Below, piece after piece: positions 15,850 to 25,803 of a DNA stretch of 64,000 nt. Source of the DNA: Streptobacillus felis (GTDB lineage Bacteria; Fusobacteriota; Fusobacteriia; Fusobacteriales; Leptotrichiaceae). A program made the position numbers and the translations under genes. The notes under the pieces are model-generated. The model was not told where the DNA came from. It saw only the letters and a list, made by a program, of their open reading frames with translations, and ran no database searches. Numbering within the stretch: position 1 is the first letter of the stretch; every line of letters starts with the position of its first letter. The stretch lies in contig NZ_LOHX01000233.1 of NCBI RefSeq assembly GCF_001559775.1, forward strand, positions 1 through 64,000, in the 5' to 3' direction.

Positions 15850-18800
15850 ATGGAAAATAAAAAAATTAAAATGTTAAAAAATTGCTTAAAGAAAAAAATT
15901 AAGGTTACTAAAGGATTGATGATAGCTTTTTTAATTACTGGAATATTTTCTTTTTCAAAAGATGTTGATTTTCATAATTACATAATAAGAATAAATGACA
16001 CTAATACAATTTATGAATTTATAGATAAAGAAACTAATTTTTCCCCATTATCTTTGGATTTAACTAGAATTAATAATGATTTAAAAGTTTTATTCGAAAG
16101 TAGGAGAGATTTAGGTGAATATATTATTGAAAATTTTTATGATGGTAATAAAAAAAAGTTAATAGGACTTTCGGAAGATGGCCGTTACTATAGATATGGT
16201 AGTGAGGTTGGAAGTGAGGATTATGATTATAATAATTTTAAAAATAATGATTTTGGTCATTTTGTTGCTAGTACCGATGGTGATGGTGTTGTTGGTGATG
16301 TTGCTGTTGCTGGAGGAGGAGTTTCTGGTGGTTCACATGGTGATAGTACAAATGGTGGTACGAATGGAAATACCATTTCTAAAGAACAAAATTTTTATTT
16401 TAATTTAAAAAATAAAGAAAATTTAGTGAAGGTAAATAAAGAGAATACAATAGAATTTATTGATGGGAAAGGAACAACAGCAACAGTAACACCAACTGAT
16501 AATGGTGCTACGGTTAAATACGATGTTAATGTTGATGGTTCAACTATATATATAGGAAATGATGGTAAATTAAAAGCTAATATTCCAAATATAAGTAATG
16601 GTGATACTATCGGATATGATTATGTTGTAGATGGTGAAAATACTAAATTAATTTTAGGAAAAGAAATGAAACAGTTTATTAATGGAACAGAAAATTATTT
16701 AAATAGTGTTTTTAAAAATCCTGATAGAATTGAAAATGATTTTTTAAATGATAGTGATATTCCTGAAAATGTTAGAAATGAAGTTAGAAAAATTGTTATA
16801 GATAATAAAGAACTTTTAAATAAAGTTAAAAGTGGAAATTATACTGAAAATGAATTTGATGAATTATATTATAAAATGGGGGAAATGTGGAGGTCTATTA
16901 ATGATTGGAGGAGAAATAGTGAAAATTCAAACATAGATATTGTTAAAAATTATAGAGATGTTTTTGATATAGAAATTGGGGAAACTGGGGTTACTACTAA
17001 CACAAATACTGATATTTCCATAAAAATTGATAATTTAAGTGATGGATTAATTAATGAAACCTCAAAAGAAGCAATTAATGGATCTCAATTACATTCTATT
17101 GCTAAAGCAAGTAGTACAGATATTGATGTAAATGCATGGAGAAACAAATTAGGTATTACTGATAATGTGGCTACTCCTACTAACATTAACATCAAAGCAG
17201 GTGATACTACTAAAGCTATTACTGATGGTAATACTGTTGAATACATTAATGGTAGTGGAACAACAGCATCAGTAACACCAACTGATAATGGTGCTACGGT
17301 TAAATACGATGTTAATGTTGATGGTTCTACTTTAACTATTAATGATAGTAATAAATTATCTGTTAATATAGATGGTACTACTTTAAAAATTGGAGAAGAT
17401 GGGAAAATAAAAGCTGATTTAGATGGATATGCTAAAACTGATGGTTCTAATATTAAGGGTGAAGATAAAACATCATTCATAACTAATCTAAATGATGGAT
17501 TTAATTTAACAAATCCTACTGGGGCTGTTGCTACTGATAGAGATTTAAAAGATTTAGGTGATGCTAAATTAAATGTTGATGCTAATAATTTAACTGATAA
17601 TGGTAAAACTAATTTAGTTACTAAATTGTCTGATGGTTCAAGTTTAGATAAGCCAACAGGAGCACTTGTTACAGATACTATTGTAAAAGATAAATTAGAT
17701 ACTAAAGCAGATAAAGATGCAAGTAATATAAATGGAACTGATTTAACTGCTTGGAGAGATAAATTAAATAGTGGTATTAGTTTAGAAAATCCAACTGGGG
17801 CTTTAGTTAAAGATAGTGACTTAAAAAATGCATTAGGAGATAAATTAAATACAGACTTATCTAATTTTGACAATACTAAAGTCGATGCTGCAGGTAAAAC
17901 TAAATTAATAACAGCATTAAATGATGGATTTAATTTAGATACACCAAGTGGTGCAGTAGCGACTGATAGAGATTTAAAAGCTGGTTTAGCTGGTAAGTTA
18001 AGTGATGGAGATATAACTAATAATTACTTAACAGGTAAATTAACTAAAGGTAATGTAGTTAGTTCAACACTTACTTTAACTAATAACGAGGGTAGAATAC
18101 TAGGTGCCGATGATTTAACTATAGAATTAAAAAATTCAACAGTAGGATTTAATCACTTAGATAAAAACTTACAAGATTTAATTAATTCTAAAGGTACTGG
18201 AAATGGAACAGCAACTAATATAAATATTAAAGCTGGAGATATTACTAAAGCTATTACTGATGGAAATACTATTGAATATATTAATGGTAAAGGAACTATA
18301 GCAACAGTAACATCTACAGATAATGGAGCTACTGTTAAATATGATGTTAATGTTGATGGAACAACTCTTATTATTGGAGAAGATGGTAAGGTTAAAGCTA
18401 ATTTAGATGGTTATGCTAAAATAGATGGTTCAAATATAACAGGTAATGATAAAACTTCATTTATTAATAATTTAAATGATGGATTTAATTTAACTAATCC
18501 TACTGGAGCTGTTGCCACAGATAGAGATTTAAAAGTTTTAGGTGATGGAAAAGCAGACATTAATTTAAATAATATTACAACAATTGGTGATAAAGGTAAA
18601 GAAAAATTAAAAGAAGCATTAATAACAGGAAATTTAGATAACCCTACAGGTAACTTAGTTACTGACACGGATATAAAAGAAAAATTAGATACCAAAGCTA
18701 ATAAAGATGCTTCAAATATAAGTGGAACTGATTTAACTGCTTGGAGAGATAAATTAAACTCAGGGGTTAATTTAGAAACTCCAACAGGTGCATTAGTTAA

Positions 18801-20706
18801 AGATAGTGACTTAAAAAATGCATTAGGAGATAAATTAAACACTAATTTATCTAACTTTGACAATACTAAAGTCGATGCTACAGGTAAAACTAAATTAATA
18901 ACAGCATTAAATGATGGATTTAATATTTCTAATCCAACAGGTGCAGTAGCAACTGATAGGGATTTAAAATCTCTTGGGGATGGTAAATTAAATGTTGATG
19001 CTGATAATTTATCTGATACAGGAAAAACTAATTTAGTTACTAAATTAAGTGATGGTTCTAATTTAGATAATCCTACTGGTGTATTAGTAACAGACACTGC
19101 TGTTAAAGCTAAACTTGATGATAAAGCTAATAAAGATGCTTCAAATATAAGTGGAACTGATTTAACTGCTTGGAGAGATAAATTAAACTCAGGTATTAAT
19201 TTAGAAACTCCAACAGGTGCATTAGTTAAAGATAGTGACTTAAAAAATGCATTGGGAGATAAATTAAATATAGATGCAGATAATTTAACAGATAAAGGTA
19301 CTACTAATTTAGTTAATAAATTAAGTAATGGTGCTGATATTAATAATCCAACTAACAAGTTAGTAACTGATACTATGTTAAAACCTATTTTAGAAGATAA
19401 ATTAAACACTAATTTATCTAATTTTGACAATACTAAAGTCGATGCTGCAGGTAAAACTAAATTAATAACAGCATTAAATGATGGATTTAATTTAGATACA
19501 CCAAGTGGTGCAGTAGCGACTGATAGAGATTTAAAAGCTGGTTTAGCTGGTAAGTTAAGTGATGGAGATATAACTAATAATTACTTAACAGGTAAATTAA
19601 CTAAAGGTAATGTTGTTTCTAATACTATTACTATTACTAATGGAAATGAAAGAGTTTTAGGAAGTGAAGATTTAAGACTTGAAATTTCCGATGGAGCTAT
19701 TACTAAAGATAAATTAGCTAATGATCTGAAAAATGAAATTGATGCTAAAGCTAATAAGGATGCTTCTAACTTAAATGATGGGGATGTTTCTAAATGGAGA
19801 GATAAACTGGGTATTAATGATAATGGTAATAACGAATTTACTGAAAAAGATGGGGCTATTACTTATAATAATGGTGGATCAACAGGATTTAGAATTGGTA
19901 ATGTTAGCACACCTATTTATTTAAATGATGCATCTAATAAAAAATATGTAGATGATAAGTTTAATGATTTAAATAATAAACTTAATGCAGCTAATGCTGG
20001 AGTAGCTTCTGCACTTGCTACAGCTTCAACACTTAAAAACTGGGGTAATGGTAAACATACTATTTCTGGATCTTTAGGATATTATGAAAAAACTGTTGCT
20101 GGAGCTATTGCTTATTCAACTCATCACAAAAATTTTGGGTTCTTAGCTAATGCTTCATTTAATAGTGAGAAAAAATTTGGAGCTGGACTTGGAATGTCTT
20201 ATACATTTGGTGTTGAAGAAGAAAATAAAGATGTAATAAATGTTGTAGCACCTGCACTTGCTGGTGATAATGATGAAAGAATCAAAGAACTTGAAAATCA
20301 GAATAAAGAACTTGCAGATAAATTAAATGATTTAATGGCATATGTTAAAAATATAAAAGTAAGTAAAGGAGATACATATGTTAATGATTTTGAGTCTTAT
20401 ATTATTTCTGGTTTTGATTCTGATAAATATTTCTTAAAATCTCATATGAAACAACAACTTGATGAAATTGCTAAAAAATCTGTCGGTAGAGAAATTATTG
20501 TTGTTGGATTTACTGATACGGATGGGTCTGATAAATATAATTTAACCCTAGGATTAAATAGAGCTAATACGGTTAAAGAGTATTTAGAAGCTAAAGGTGT
20601 TCAAGTTAAACAAACTAGAACTGCTGGATTTAACGAAAATATTAGATTTAATAATTCTTCTAGCAATAAAGCATTAAATAGAAGGGTTGAAATATTTATT
20701 AAATAA
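15850..20706 (+). CDS. Giant YadA-type repeat adhesin with OmpA domain
   Basis: This 1618-residue protein has an N-terminal hydrophobic export segment (about 20-36, with an extended positively charged start), a Gly-rich stretch, then long repeats of about 40-60 residues rich in Asp, Thr and Asn (NPTGAVATDRDLK, DNTKVDAAGKTKLITAL, DLTAWRDKLNSG). At about 1385-1460 is a YadA-type stalk and beta-anchor region (NKKYVDDKFNDLNNKL, NWGNGKHTISGSLGYYE), followed by a coiled coil and an OmpA-like peptidoglycan-binding domain (GFTDTDGSDKYN to NRRVEIFIK). Segments 17857-18057 and 19414-19614 are almost identical DNA. Its place as last gene of the T4SS operon suggests attachment to recipient cells. Confidence 0.85.
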   Translation: MENKKIKMLKNCLKKKIKVTKGLMIAFLITGIFSFSKDVDFHNYIIRINDTNTIYEFIDKETNFSPLSLDLTRINNDLKVLFESRRDLGEYIIENFYDGNKKKLIGLSEDGRYYRYGSEVGSEDYDYNNFKNNDFGHFVASTDGDGVVGDVAVAGGGVSGGSHGDSTNGGTNGNTISKEQNFYFNLKNKENLVKVNKENTIEFIDGKGTTATVTPTDNGATVKYDVNVDGSTIYIGNDGKLKANIPNISNGDTIGYDYVVDGENTKLILGKEMKQFINGTENYLNSVFKNPDRIENDFLNDSDIPENVRNEVRKIVIDNKELLNKVKSGNYTENEFDELYYKMGEMWRSINDWRRNSENSNIDIVKNYRDVFDIEIGETGVTTNTNTDISIKIDNLSDGLINETSKEAINGSQLHSIAKASSTDIDVNAWRNKLGITDNVATPTNINIKAGDTTKAITDGNTVEYINGSGTTASVTPTDNGATVKYDVNVDGSTLTINDSNKLSVNIDGTTLKIGEDGKIKADLDGYAKTDGSNIKGEDKTSFITNLNDGFNLTNPTGAVATDRDLKDLGDAKLNVDANNLTDNGKTNLVTKLSDGSSLDKPTGALVTDTIVKDKLDTKADKDASNINGTDLTAWRDKLNSGISLENPTGALVKDSDLKNALGDKLNTDLSNFDNTKVDAAGKTKLITALNDGFNLDTPSGAVATDRDLKAGLAGKLSDGDITNNYLTGKLTKGNVVSSTLTLTNNEGRILGADDLTIELKNSTVGFNHLDKNLQDLINSKGTGNGTATNINIKAGDITKAITDGNTIEYINGKGTIATVTSTDNGATVKYDVNVDGTTLIIGEDGKVKANLDGYAKIDGSNITGNDKTSFINNLNDGFNLTNPTGAVATDRDLKVLGDGKADINLNNITTIGDKGKEKLKEALITGNLDNPTGNLVTDTDIKEKLDTKANKDASNISGTDLTAWRDKLNSGVNLETPTGALVKDSDLKNALGDKLNTNLSNFDNTKVDATGKTKLITALNDGFNISNPTGAVATDRDLKSLGDGKLNVDADNLSDTGKTNLVTKLSDGSNLDNPTGVLVTDTAVKAKLDDKANKDASNISGTDLTAWRDKLNSGINLETPTGALVKDSDLKNALGDKLNIDADNLTDKGTTNLVNKLSNGADINNPTNKLVTDTMLKPILEDKLNTNLSNFDNTKVDAAGKTKLITALNDGFNLDTPSGAVATDRDLKAGLAGKLSDGDITNNYLTGKLTKGNVVSNTITITNGNERVLGSEDLRLEISDGAITKDKLANDLKNEIDAKANKDASNLNDGDVSKWRDKLGINDNGNNEFTEKDGAITYNNGGSTGFRIGNVSTPIYLNDASNKKYVDDKFNDLNNKLNAANAGVASALATASTLKNWGNGKHTISGSLGYYEKTVAGAIAYSTHHKNFGFLANASFNSEKKFGAGLGMSYTFGVEEENKDVINVVAPALAGDNDERIKELENQNKELADKLNDLMAYVKNIKVSKGDTYVNDFESYIISGFDSDKYFLKSHMKQQLDEIAKKSVGREIIVVGFTDTDGSDKYNLTLGLNRANTVKEYLEAKGVQVKQTRTAGFNENIRFNNSSSNKALNRRVEIFIK

Positions 20707-20730
20707 GAGGTTGGGCTTTTGCCCTTCCTC
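20707..20730 (+). terminator. Hairpin after the adhesin gene
   Basis: GAGG-TT-GGGC / GCCC-TT-CCTC with loop TTTT starts on the base after the stop codon and overlaps palindrome copy 4 by two bases. There is no T run, so termination is uncertain; the stretch 20707-21015 otherwise holds copy 4, a promoter and leader B copy 1. Confidence 0.5.
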
Positions 20731-20753
20731 ACTCTATACTCAATATAGAGTGA
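20729..20753. repeat. 25-bp palindrome, copy 4
   Basis: Arms TCACTCTATA and TATAGAGTGA with centre CTCAA. It lies between the adhesin hairpin and the promoter of leader B copy 1. Confidence 0.8.
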
Positions 20754-20791
20754 ATGCACAATGAAAATATGATATTTATATAAATCTAGTC

Positions 20792-20820
20792 TTGATTATT
20801 TGATAAATAAACAGTATAAT
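20792..20820 (+). promoter_or_regulatory. Promoter of leader B copy 1
   Basis: TTGATT (20792-20797), 17 bases, TATAAT (20815-20820). The promoter sequence is almost identical to that at 37165, including the spacer. Confidence 0.7.
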
Positions 20821-20826
20821 ATTACT

Positions 20827-20997
20827 GAGAAATGAGCTCAAAGGATGCAAGTATCCTTGTCTCGCTTAAGAGGTCAGAAATATTAAGGGCAGCGAAAACT
20901 TGTTACTGTTTAGATTTATCGGTAGACCTTAGCATAGGTGACATTAAATGTATGTTAAAAATCATTTATAAAGACTAGATTATTCTAGTCTTTTTTT
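20827..20997 (+). ncRNA. Leader family B RNA, copy 1
   Basis: This RNA of about 171 nt starts GAGAAATGAGCTCAAAGGATGC, then has AGGTCAGAAATATTA, CAGCGAA, and GGTAGACCTTAGCATAGGTG (hairpin ACCT/AGGT with loop TAGCAT). It ends in AAGACTAGA/TCTAGTCTT and a T run, an intrinsic terminator. Copies at 37200 and 44321 share parts. It precedes a truncated family gene, a tailed protein, an ArdC-like gene and VirB3-B6. It could act as a leader or as a free RNA. I could not assign it to a named RNA family. Confidence 0.65.
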
Positions 20998-21015
20998 GTT
21001 TTAGAAAGGTAATTT

Positions 21016-21111
21016 ATGGAAGAAAAAACATATATAGCACAAGAAATAATCAAATGGTATGAAAAATTTGATAATAATATCAAAAGAAAGCGAGGAACAT
21101 ATGAAATCTGA
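21016..21111 (+). pseudogene. Truncated start of a PBECR4-like family gene
   Basis: This 31-codon frame (MEEKTYIAQEIIKWYEKFDNN) follows leader B copy 1 with the same spacing and ribosome site (TTTTAGAAAGG) as the full-length family genes at 37396 and 44516, and resembles their N-termini. The likeness ends at about residue 24. It overlaps the start of the next gene. It appears to be the residue of a family gene whose rest was replaced by another cassette. Confidence 0.45.
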
Positions 21112-21490
21112 AATTATAAATAAATTTTTAGGAACTATTAATGGTGTTGAAATAACAAATGAAATTATTTATTACTCAACTGAATTTTTATTAGAACAAA
21201 TTGAAAATAAATTTGGTGAAATATACAATAAAGAATTTGTTGAAGATTTATCAAATACAATTGAAACTATGTATTTGAAATATGATGAATTTAGTTTTTC
21301 TGATTTAGAAAATGAATTTTATTATTGCATTAAAAGAGCTGATAATTTTAATGATATTCAATTTGAATATTTTGGATTAGATTGGAAAATTACAGATTTA
21401 AATGAAAGTATTTCAGAAGGTAAATATACTGAAAATACTAAAGTAAATTGGAACAAAAAAGATAATATTGATAATGAAATGGAGAGATAA
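21101..21490 (+). CDS. Small cargo protein: shared N-domain plus tail
   Basis: This 129-residue protein consists of a domain of about 110 residues (FLGTINGVEITNEIIYYSTEF, LENEFYYCI, YFGLDWKI) joined directly to the tail NWNKKDNIDNEMER. The same domain is the N-terminal part of the proteins at 39905 and 41304, where other sequence lies between domain and tail. ATG 21101 follows GCGAGGA. The domain is unknown to me. As the minimal domain-plus-tail form, it argues that the tail is a separate module. Confidence 0.7.
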   Translation: MKSEIINKFLGTINGVEITNEIIYYSTEFLLEQIENKFGEIYNKEFVEDLSNTIETMYLKYDEFSFSDLENEFYYCIKRADNFNDIQFEYFGLDWKITDLNESISEGKYTENTKVNWNKKDNIDNEMER

Positions 21491-21493
21491 TTT

Positions 21494-22141
21494 ATGGAAA
21501 ATAAAACAGCAAGAGATGTAGTTATAGAAAGTAGAAATAACGCAATATTAAATATAGCATATAACATAAATAAAATGGGATTTTTACCTAAAGTTGAAGA
21601 TGATTTCAATTTTAGATCTGATAATAAATTAAGATTAATAGGACATATATTAAGAAATGGATTTAAAAAAGGATATTATGTTGATGAGAATTTTATTGAA
21701 GAAAATCAATTTACTATAAAAGAAGAACAATTTCCAATTATATTTGAATACTTAAAAGAAATTGATGAAGAAACAGGACAAAAATCATATAGATATTTTA
21801 AAAAATATAATGTAGAACAAATTAATGAAACTGAAAAAGCTATTGAAATATTAGAATCAAAAGAAAAATTAGAAAGAAAAAAATATAATTTAAGAAAAGA
21901 AAAAATAGAAGAATTTTTCAAAGAAAATAACTTTGATCTTCTTAATAGAATTTTATTTATAGGTATAGTAAGAATACTAACAGGAAAAGATATAAATTTT
22001 GGTGAAAAATATGAAAAAGAATATAAAGATGAATTAATTAAAATTGCTAAAGAAAATCCTGAATATATAAGAAATGCATTTATAGAAACAGATAGATTTG
22101 TAAGCAAATATTTTAAAGAAAATGAATTAGAGGTGAAATAA
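21494..22141 (+). CDS. Possible ArdC-like antirestriction protein
   Basis: This 215-residue soluble protein has a weak resemblance to the N-terminal single-strand DNA-binding domain of ArdC (DUF1738): a helix, a Gly-x-x-Lys turn (ILRNGFKKGYYV), a beta strand QFPIIFEYLK and the typical end SYRYFKKYNVEQI near residue 105. ArdC proteins are carried into recipient cells by conjugation and protect incoming DNA. The C-terminal half is helical and not recognised, and no ArdC protease motif is visible. It has no WxxK tail, ending in KENELEVK. Confidence 0.4.
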   Translation: MENKTARDVVIESRNNAILNIAYNINKMGFLPKVEDDFNFRSDNKLRLIGHILRNGFKKGYYVDENFIEENQFTIKEEQFPIIFEYLKEIDEETGQKSYRYFKKYNVEQINETEKAIEILESKEKLERKKYNLRKEKIEEFFKENNFDLLNRILFIGIVRILTGKDINFGEKYEKEYKDELIKIAKENPEYIRNAFIETDRFVSKYFKENELEVK

Positions 22142-22142
22142 T

Positions 22143-22997
22143 ATGAAAAAATCAATACTTAGTGCTTTTTTAGGTTTAGTTTTATTATCTTGTACTGCAA
22201 CTAAAGGGATGTTAAATGAAGAAAAAACACTATTAAATACATATCCTATTAGAAAAGCAAATGAAATAGATAGATTATATGTTAAAGATAAATTAGATTT
22301 AAGAAATAAAGAAATTAACTTATATCATATTAAAGATTTAAAAGTTGAGGGGATACCTAAGGTAAATTTAGATATAAATTATGAAAAAGGATTAATTGAT
22401 TCATTCTTGATATATAAAGTAGAAGGTGACAAAATAATTTTATCTTTAAACAACTTAGGTGAGAATAAAACAATAAGAAAAGAAATGATATTTGCAAGAG
22501 TTCCTAAAGACTCAAAATTAAAATTCAAATTAGAGAATGAATATCAAGTAATTGATAACACTATTTTTGAAATAAAAGCTGTAGAAACAGATGAATATAG
22601 ATGGTTTAAACTAGTTCCATTTTTCTTAGATGAAGATACTTTTGAAATTAAAGCAAAAGAAAACATTGAAAAGGAAACAAATATTGCTTTTTATGAAGAT
22701 AATTTAATTTTAGAATTTAACAATATTAAAACTTTAAATAATGTCACATATAAAAATACTGAAGCAAAACTTGGAAAAGGAAAATCAATTAAAGGGTATG
22801 GACAACCTGGTTCTGAAATAATGTTAGATTTTGATGATTTTAGAATAAATACTTTAGTAAATTCAGATGGAAAATGGTCAACAATTATTCCTAATTCATA
22901 TTCTGGAAATCTAAAAATTTATCAAAAAACTATAGTTAAAGGTAAAACTATATATACTGAAGCTAACATGAATATTGATAGAAGAAATGGAGAATAA
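22143..22997 (+). CDS. Lipoprotein in the VirB3-B6 operon
   Basis: This 284-residue protein begins with a lipoprotein signal peptide and lipobox LLSC with Cys17. The rest is mostly predicted beta structure with a final Ig-like or CARDB-like stretch (GYGQPGSEIMLDFDD to KIYQKTIVKG). It is much larger than the usual VirB7 lipoprotein, but as the only lipoprotein of the T4SS genes it might take the VirB7 place in the outer complex. It overlaps nothing and precedes virB3 by one base. Confidence 0.65.
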   Translation: MKKSILSAFLGLVLLSCTATKGMLNEEKTLLNTYPIRKANEIDRLYVKDKLDLRNKEINLYHIKDLKVEGIPKVNLDINYEKGLIDSFLIYKVEGDKIILSLNNLGENKTIRKEMIFARVPKDSKLKFKLENEYQVIDNTIFEIKAVETDEYRWFKLVPFFLDEDTFEIKAKENIEKETNIAFYEDNLILEFNNIKTLNNVTYKNTEAKLGKGKSIKGYGQPGSEIMLDFDDFRINTLVNSDGKWSTIIPNSYSGNLKIYQKTIVKGKTIYTEANMNIDRRNGE

Positions 22998-22998
22998 T

Positions 22999-23241
22999 AT
23001 GAAAAAATTACCCGTATATAAAGGAATTATGGAAAATAAAACAGCATTTGGTATTCCAGTAGGTGCTTATACATATATTTTGGGATTTGGATTACTTTTA
23101 TATATGTTGTTAAGAACTTTTTTAATAATAATTCCAGTTATAATATTATTCATAATTTTAAAGATTGTATCAAGAAAAGATTCAAAATTTTTATCTGTTT
23201 TCTTTATTAATCTATTCCATAGTAAATATTATGGATTTTAG
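22999..23241 (+). CDS. virB3: VirB3-like membrane protein
   Basis: This 80-residue protein starts MKKLPVYKGIMENKTAFGIPV and has two adjacent hydrophobic segments (about 22-58), the typical VirB3/TrbD layout, and sits directly before virB4 as in most T4SS. ATG 22999 follows GGAGAAT; the in-frame start at 22975 lies within the lipoprotein gene and is unlikely. Confidence 0.8.
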   Translation: MKKLPVYKGIMENKTAFGIPVGAYTYILGFGLLLYMLLRTFLIIIPVIILFIILKIVSRKDSKFLSVFFINLFHSKYYGF

Positions 23242-23255
23242 GAAAGGAGTTGAAT

Positions 23256-25802
23256 ATGCTTAATCAAATACTAAATAACTATAAAAAATCATATAAGTTT
23301 TTTATTCCTTTTGAATCTTTAGTTGAAGATGGAATAATTTTAAACAAAAACAGTGGTTTTCAATCAACATTTAAAATTAGATTTTATGATCTAGATTATT
23401 TAAGTGCTGATGATGTAAATACAATAAATGATAGATTAAATAATGCATATAAAAGGTTACCAGATGGTTTTTCTATACATTTTGAAGTACAAAGAAATAA
23501 AAGCGATAAATATCCTACAAAAAATTTAAAAGGAAAACCATACCCAACTAGAATAATAGATAAAATAAGAGAAAATTCAGTTACTAAAGAAACTTTTTAT
23601 CAAACTGAATATTATATCACTCTTACATACATAATGAATAATGATAGTACAGAAAAAATTACAGTATTATTAAATAAATTTACTAATTTGTTTAGTAAAA
23701 ACAGAATACAAGAAGAAACTAAAGAAGAGTTAATGAAAATATATAAGAATGAACTTAAAGAATTTAAAGATCAAGTAACGATGTTTATAGAACAATTAAA
23801 AACAGCTGCAATTAGTGCAGATATTTTAAAAGGAGAAGAATTACTAGGTTATTTATATACAGCAATTAATATGGATAAAAGAGAAAAAATAAAAGTTCCA
23901 AAAGATAATTCAGTCTTGCTTGATGAATATTTAACAGTGTCTACATTATCTAATGGAGAATATACTAAAATTAATGATGAATATGTAAAAGTAGTTACTA
24001 TAAATATATTTCCAGATCAAGTTACTCAAAGGATATTTAATCAATTAGAAAGTTTAAATTTTGAATATAGATATGTAACTAGATATATAATGCTTAGTCG
24101 TGAAGAAGCAATTAATATATTAAAAAGCTTTAAAGTATACTTTTCAGCGAAAGTTAAAACTTTGGCACAATGGATAATAGAAATAAAAAATGGACAAGAG
24201 GTTCAAAATATTGATTATACAGCATTAGATAAAGTTGATGAAGCTGATTATGCACTAAATGAAGCTAAAACAGGATCATTAGCATATGGTTATTATACTT
24301 TTTCATTTATAATAAAAGATAAGGATATAGAAAATCTGGATAAAAAAATAAATGAAGTTAGAAGAATACTTAACTTTTATGATTTCATAGCTGGTGAAGA
24401 TAGATATAATACATTAGATTCAATATTTGGATCAATACCAGGAAATATTGTTAATAATATAAGAAGATCACCTATGAATACATATTTATTATCTGCATTA
24501 CTTCCAATGTCTTCTCTTTATACTGGAAATAAAATAAATAATCATTTAAAAGATGTTGCTTTATTTACAACTAAAACTGAAAAAGAGTTATTCTATATGA
24601 ATTTACATAATAAAGATATTGGTCATAGTTTAATTATAGGTCCTACTGGAGCTGGAAAATCATTTTTATTAAGTATGATAGCAACTAATTTCTTAAAATA
24701 TGAAGGAAAAATAATTAAAGATGGGAGAGAAATTATAAAACCAGCACAAGTATTCTTTTTTGATAAAGATGCTTCAAGTAGAGTACTTACATATACCTCT
24801 GGTGGAAAATTCTATGATTTAGGAAAAAGAGAAATTGCATTCCAGCCATTAAAAAATATACATATAAGTAATGAAAAAGAATGGGCTTTAGGATGGATAA
24901 TTTCAATACTTGAGCAAGAAGGAATCCCTTACGATGCTACTACGAGAAATATAGTAGAACAATCATTAGAATCACTAGCAACTGCTAGAGAAGAAAGTAG
25001 AACTCTATCAAATTTAAAGACATATATAGCTTCTCGTTCAAAAGTAATTGCACAAGCATTAGAATCATATTGTGGTGAAAATGTTTATGGTGAATATTTT
25101 GATAATAATGTAGATAATATAACTACTAATAATTTTATTACTTTTGAAATGGGAGATGTTATTTCTAAACCTAAAGTAATAGCACCGCTGCTTGATTATA
25201 TTTTCCATAAAATAGAAACAGAAAAACTAGATGGGACACCTACTTTATTACTTTTAGATGAATGTTGGATATTCTTAAAAAATAAAAAAATGAGAGATAA
25301 AATAAATGAGTGGTTAAAAGTATTAAGAAAGAAAAATACATCTGTTGTTTTTGCAACACAATCATTAGCTGAAATTGCTGATTCACCTATATTTTCAGCT
25401 ATAGTAGATGCTTGTAAAACTAGTATTTTCTTGCCAAATGAAAAAGCTATGAGTACATGGCTTGAATTATACAAAAAATTTAACTTAACAGAAAAAGAAA
25501 TACAAGAAATAAATGATGCAATAATGAAACATGATTACTTTGTTAAAACTACTGAAGGATCAAGATTATTCCAGTTAAATCCATCTGATTTAGAAATAGC
25601 TTATTTAGGAGCATCTACAAGTAATGATCAAAATACTATAATCAATCTAAAAAATAGAATTGATGAGGAAGTATTAAGTGATAGCGATAAAGTACAACTA
25701 TTAAATAAAGAGTGGATAAAACATAAACATAATCTTGGAGAAATAAGTATTGGGACAATTAATCAAATAAGAGATATATTAAATGAAAAGGAGATAAAGT
25801 AA
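23256..25802 (+). CDS. virB4: VirB4/TrbE ATPase
   Basis: This 848-residue protein is the large T4SS ATPase. The N-terminal CagE/TrbE/VirB4 domain (to about residue 390) is followed by Walker A GPTGAGKS (462-469), a Walker B LLLLDECWIFLKN and the motif VVFATQSLAEIADSP. ATG 23256 is six bases after GGAG; the in-frame TTG 23250 is not needed. VirB4 drives pilus assembly and substrate transfer and docks at the inner membrane with VirB3 and VirB6. Confidence 0.94.
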   Translation: MLNQILNNYKKSYKFFIPFESLVEDGIILNKNSGFQSTFKIRFYDLDYLSADDVNTINDRLNNAYKRLPDGFSIHFEVQRNKSDKYPTKNLKGKPYPTRIIDKIRENSVTKETFYQTEYYITLTYIMNNDSTEKITVLLNKFTNLFSKNRIQEETKEELMKIYKNELKEFKDQVTMFIEQLKTAAISADILKGEELLGYLYTAINMDKREKIKVPKDNSVLLDEYLTVSTLSNGEYTKINDEYVKVVTINIFPDQVTQRIFNQLESLNFEYRYVTRYIMLSREEAINILKSFKVYFSAKVKTLAQWIIEIKNGQEVQNIDYTALDKVDEADYALNEAKTGSLAYGYYTFSFIIKDKDIENLDKKINEVRRILNFYDFIAGEDRYNTLDSIFGSIPGNIVNNIRRSPMNTYLLSALLPMSSLYTGNKINNHLKDVALFTTKTEKELFYMNLHNKDIGHSLIIGPTGAGKSFLLSMIATNFLKYEGKIIKDGREIIKPAQVFFFDKDASSRVLTYTSGGKFYDLGKREIAFQPLKNIHISNEKEWALGWIISILEQEGIPYDATTRNIVEQSLESLATAREESRTLSNLKTYIASRSKVIAQALESYCGENVYGEYFDNNVDNITTNNFITFEMGDVISKPKVIAPLLDYIFHKIETEKLDGTPTLLLLDECWIFLKNKKMRDKINEWLKVLRKKNTSVVFATQSLAEIADSPIFSAIVDACKTSIFLPNEKAMSTWLELYKKFNLTEKEIQEINDAIMKHDYFVKTTEGSRLFQLNPSDLEIAYLGASTSNDQNTIINLKNRIDEEVLSDSDKVQLLNKEWIKHKHNLGEISIGTINQIRDILNEKEIK

Positions 25803-25803
25803 T

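Noticed and set aside
17085-19430. Long minus-strand open frames of 262 and 339 codons inside the adhesin gene
   Set aside because: They mirror the repeat structure of the plus-strand adhesin, have no ribosome site, and the composition (Ser/Leu/Val repeats) is a shadow of Asp/Thr/Asn repeats.
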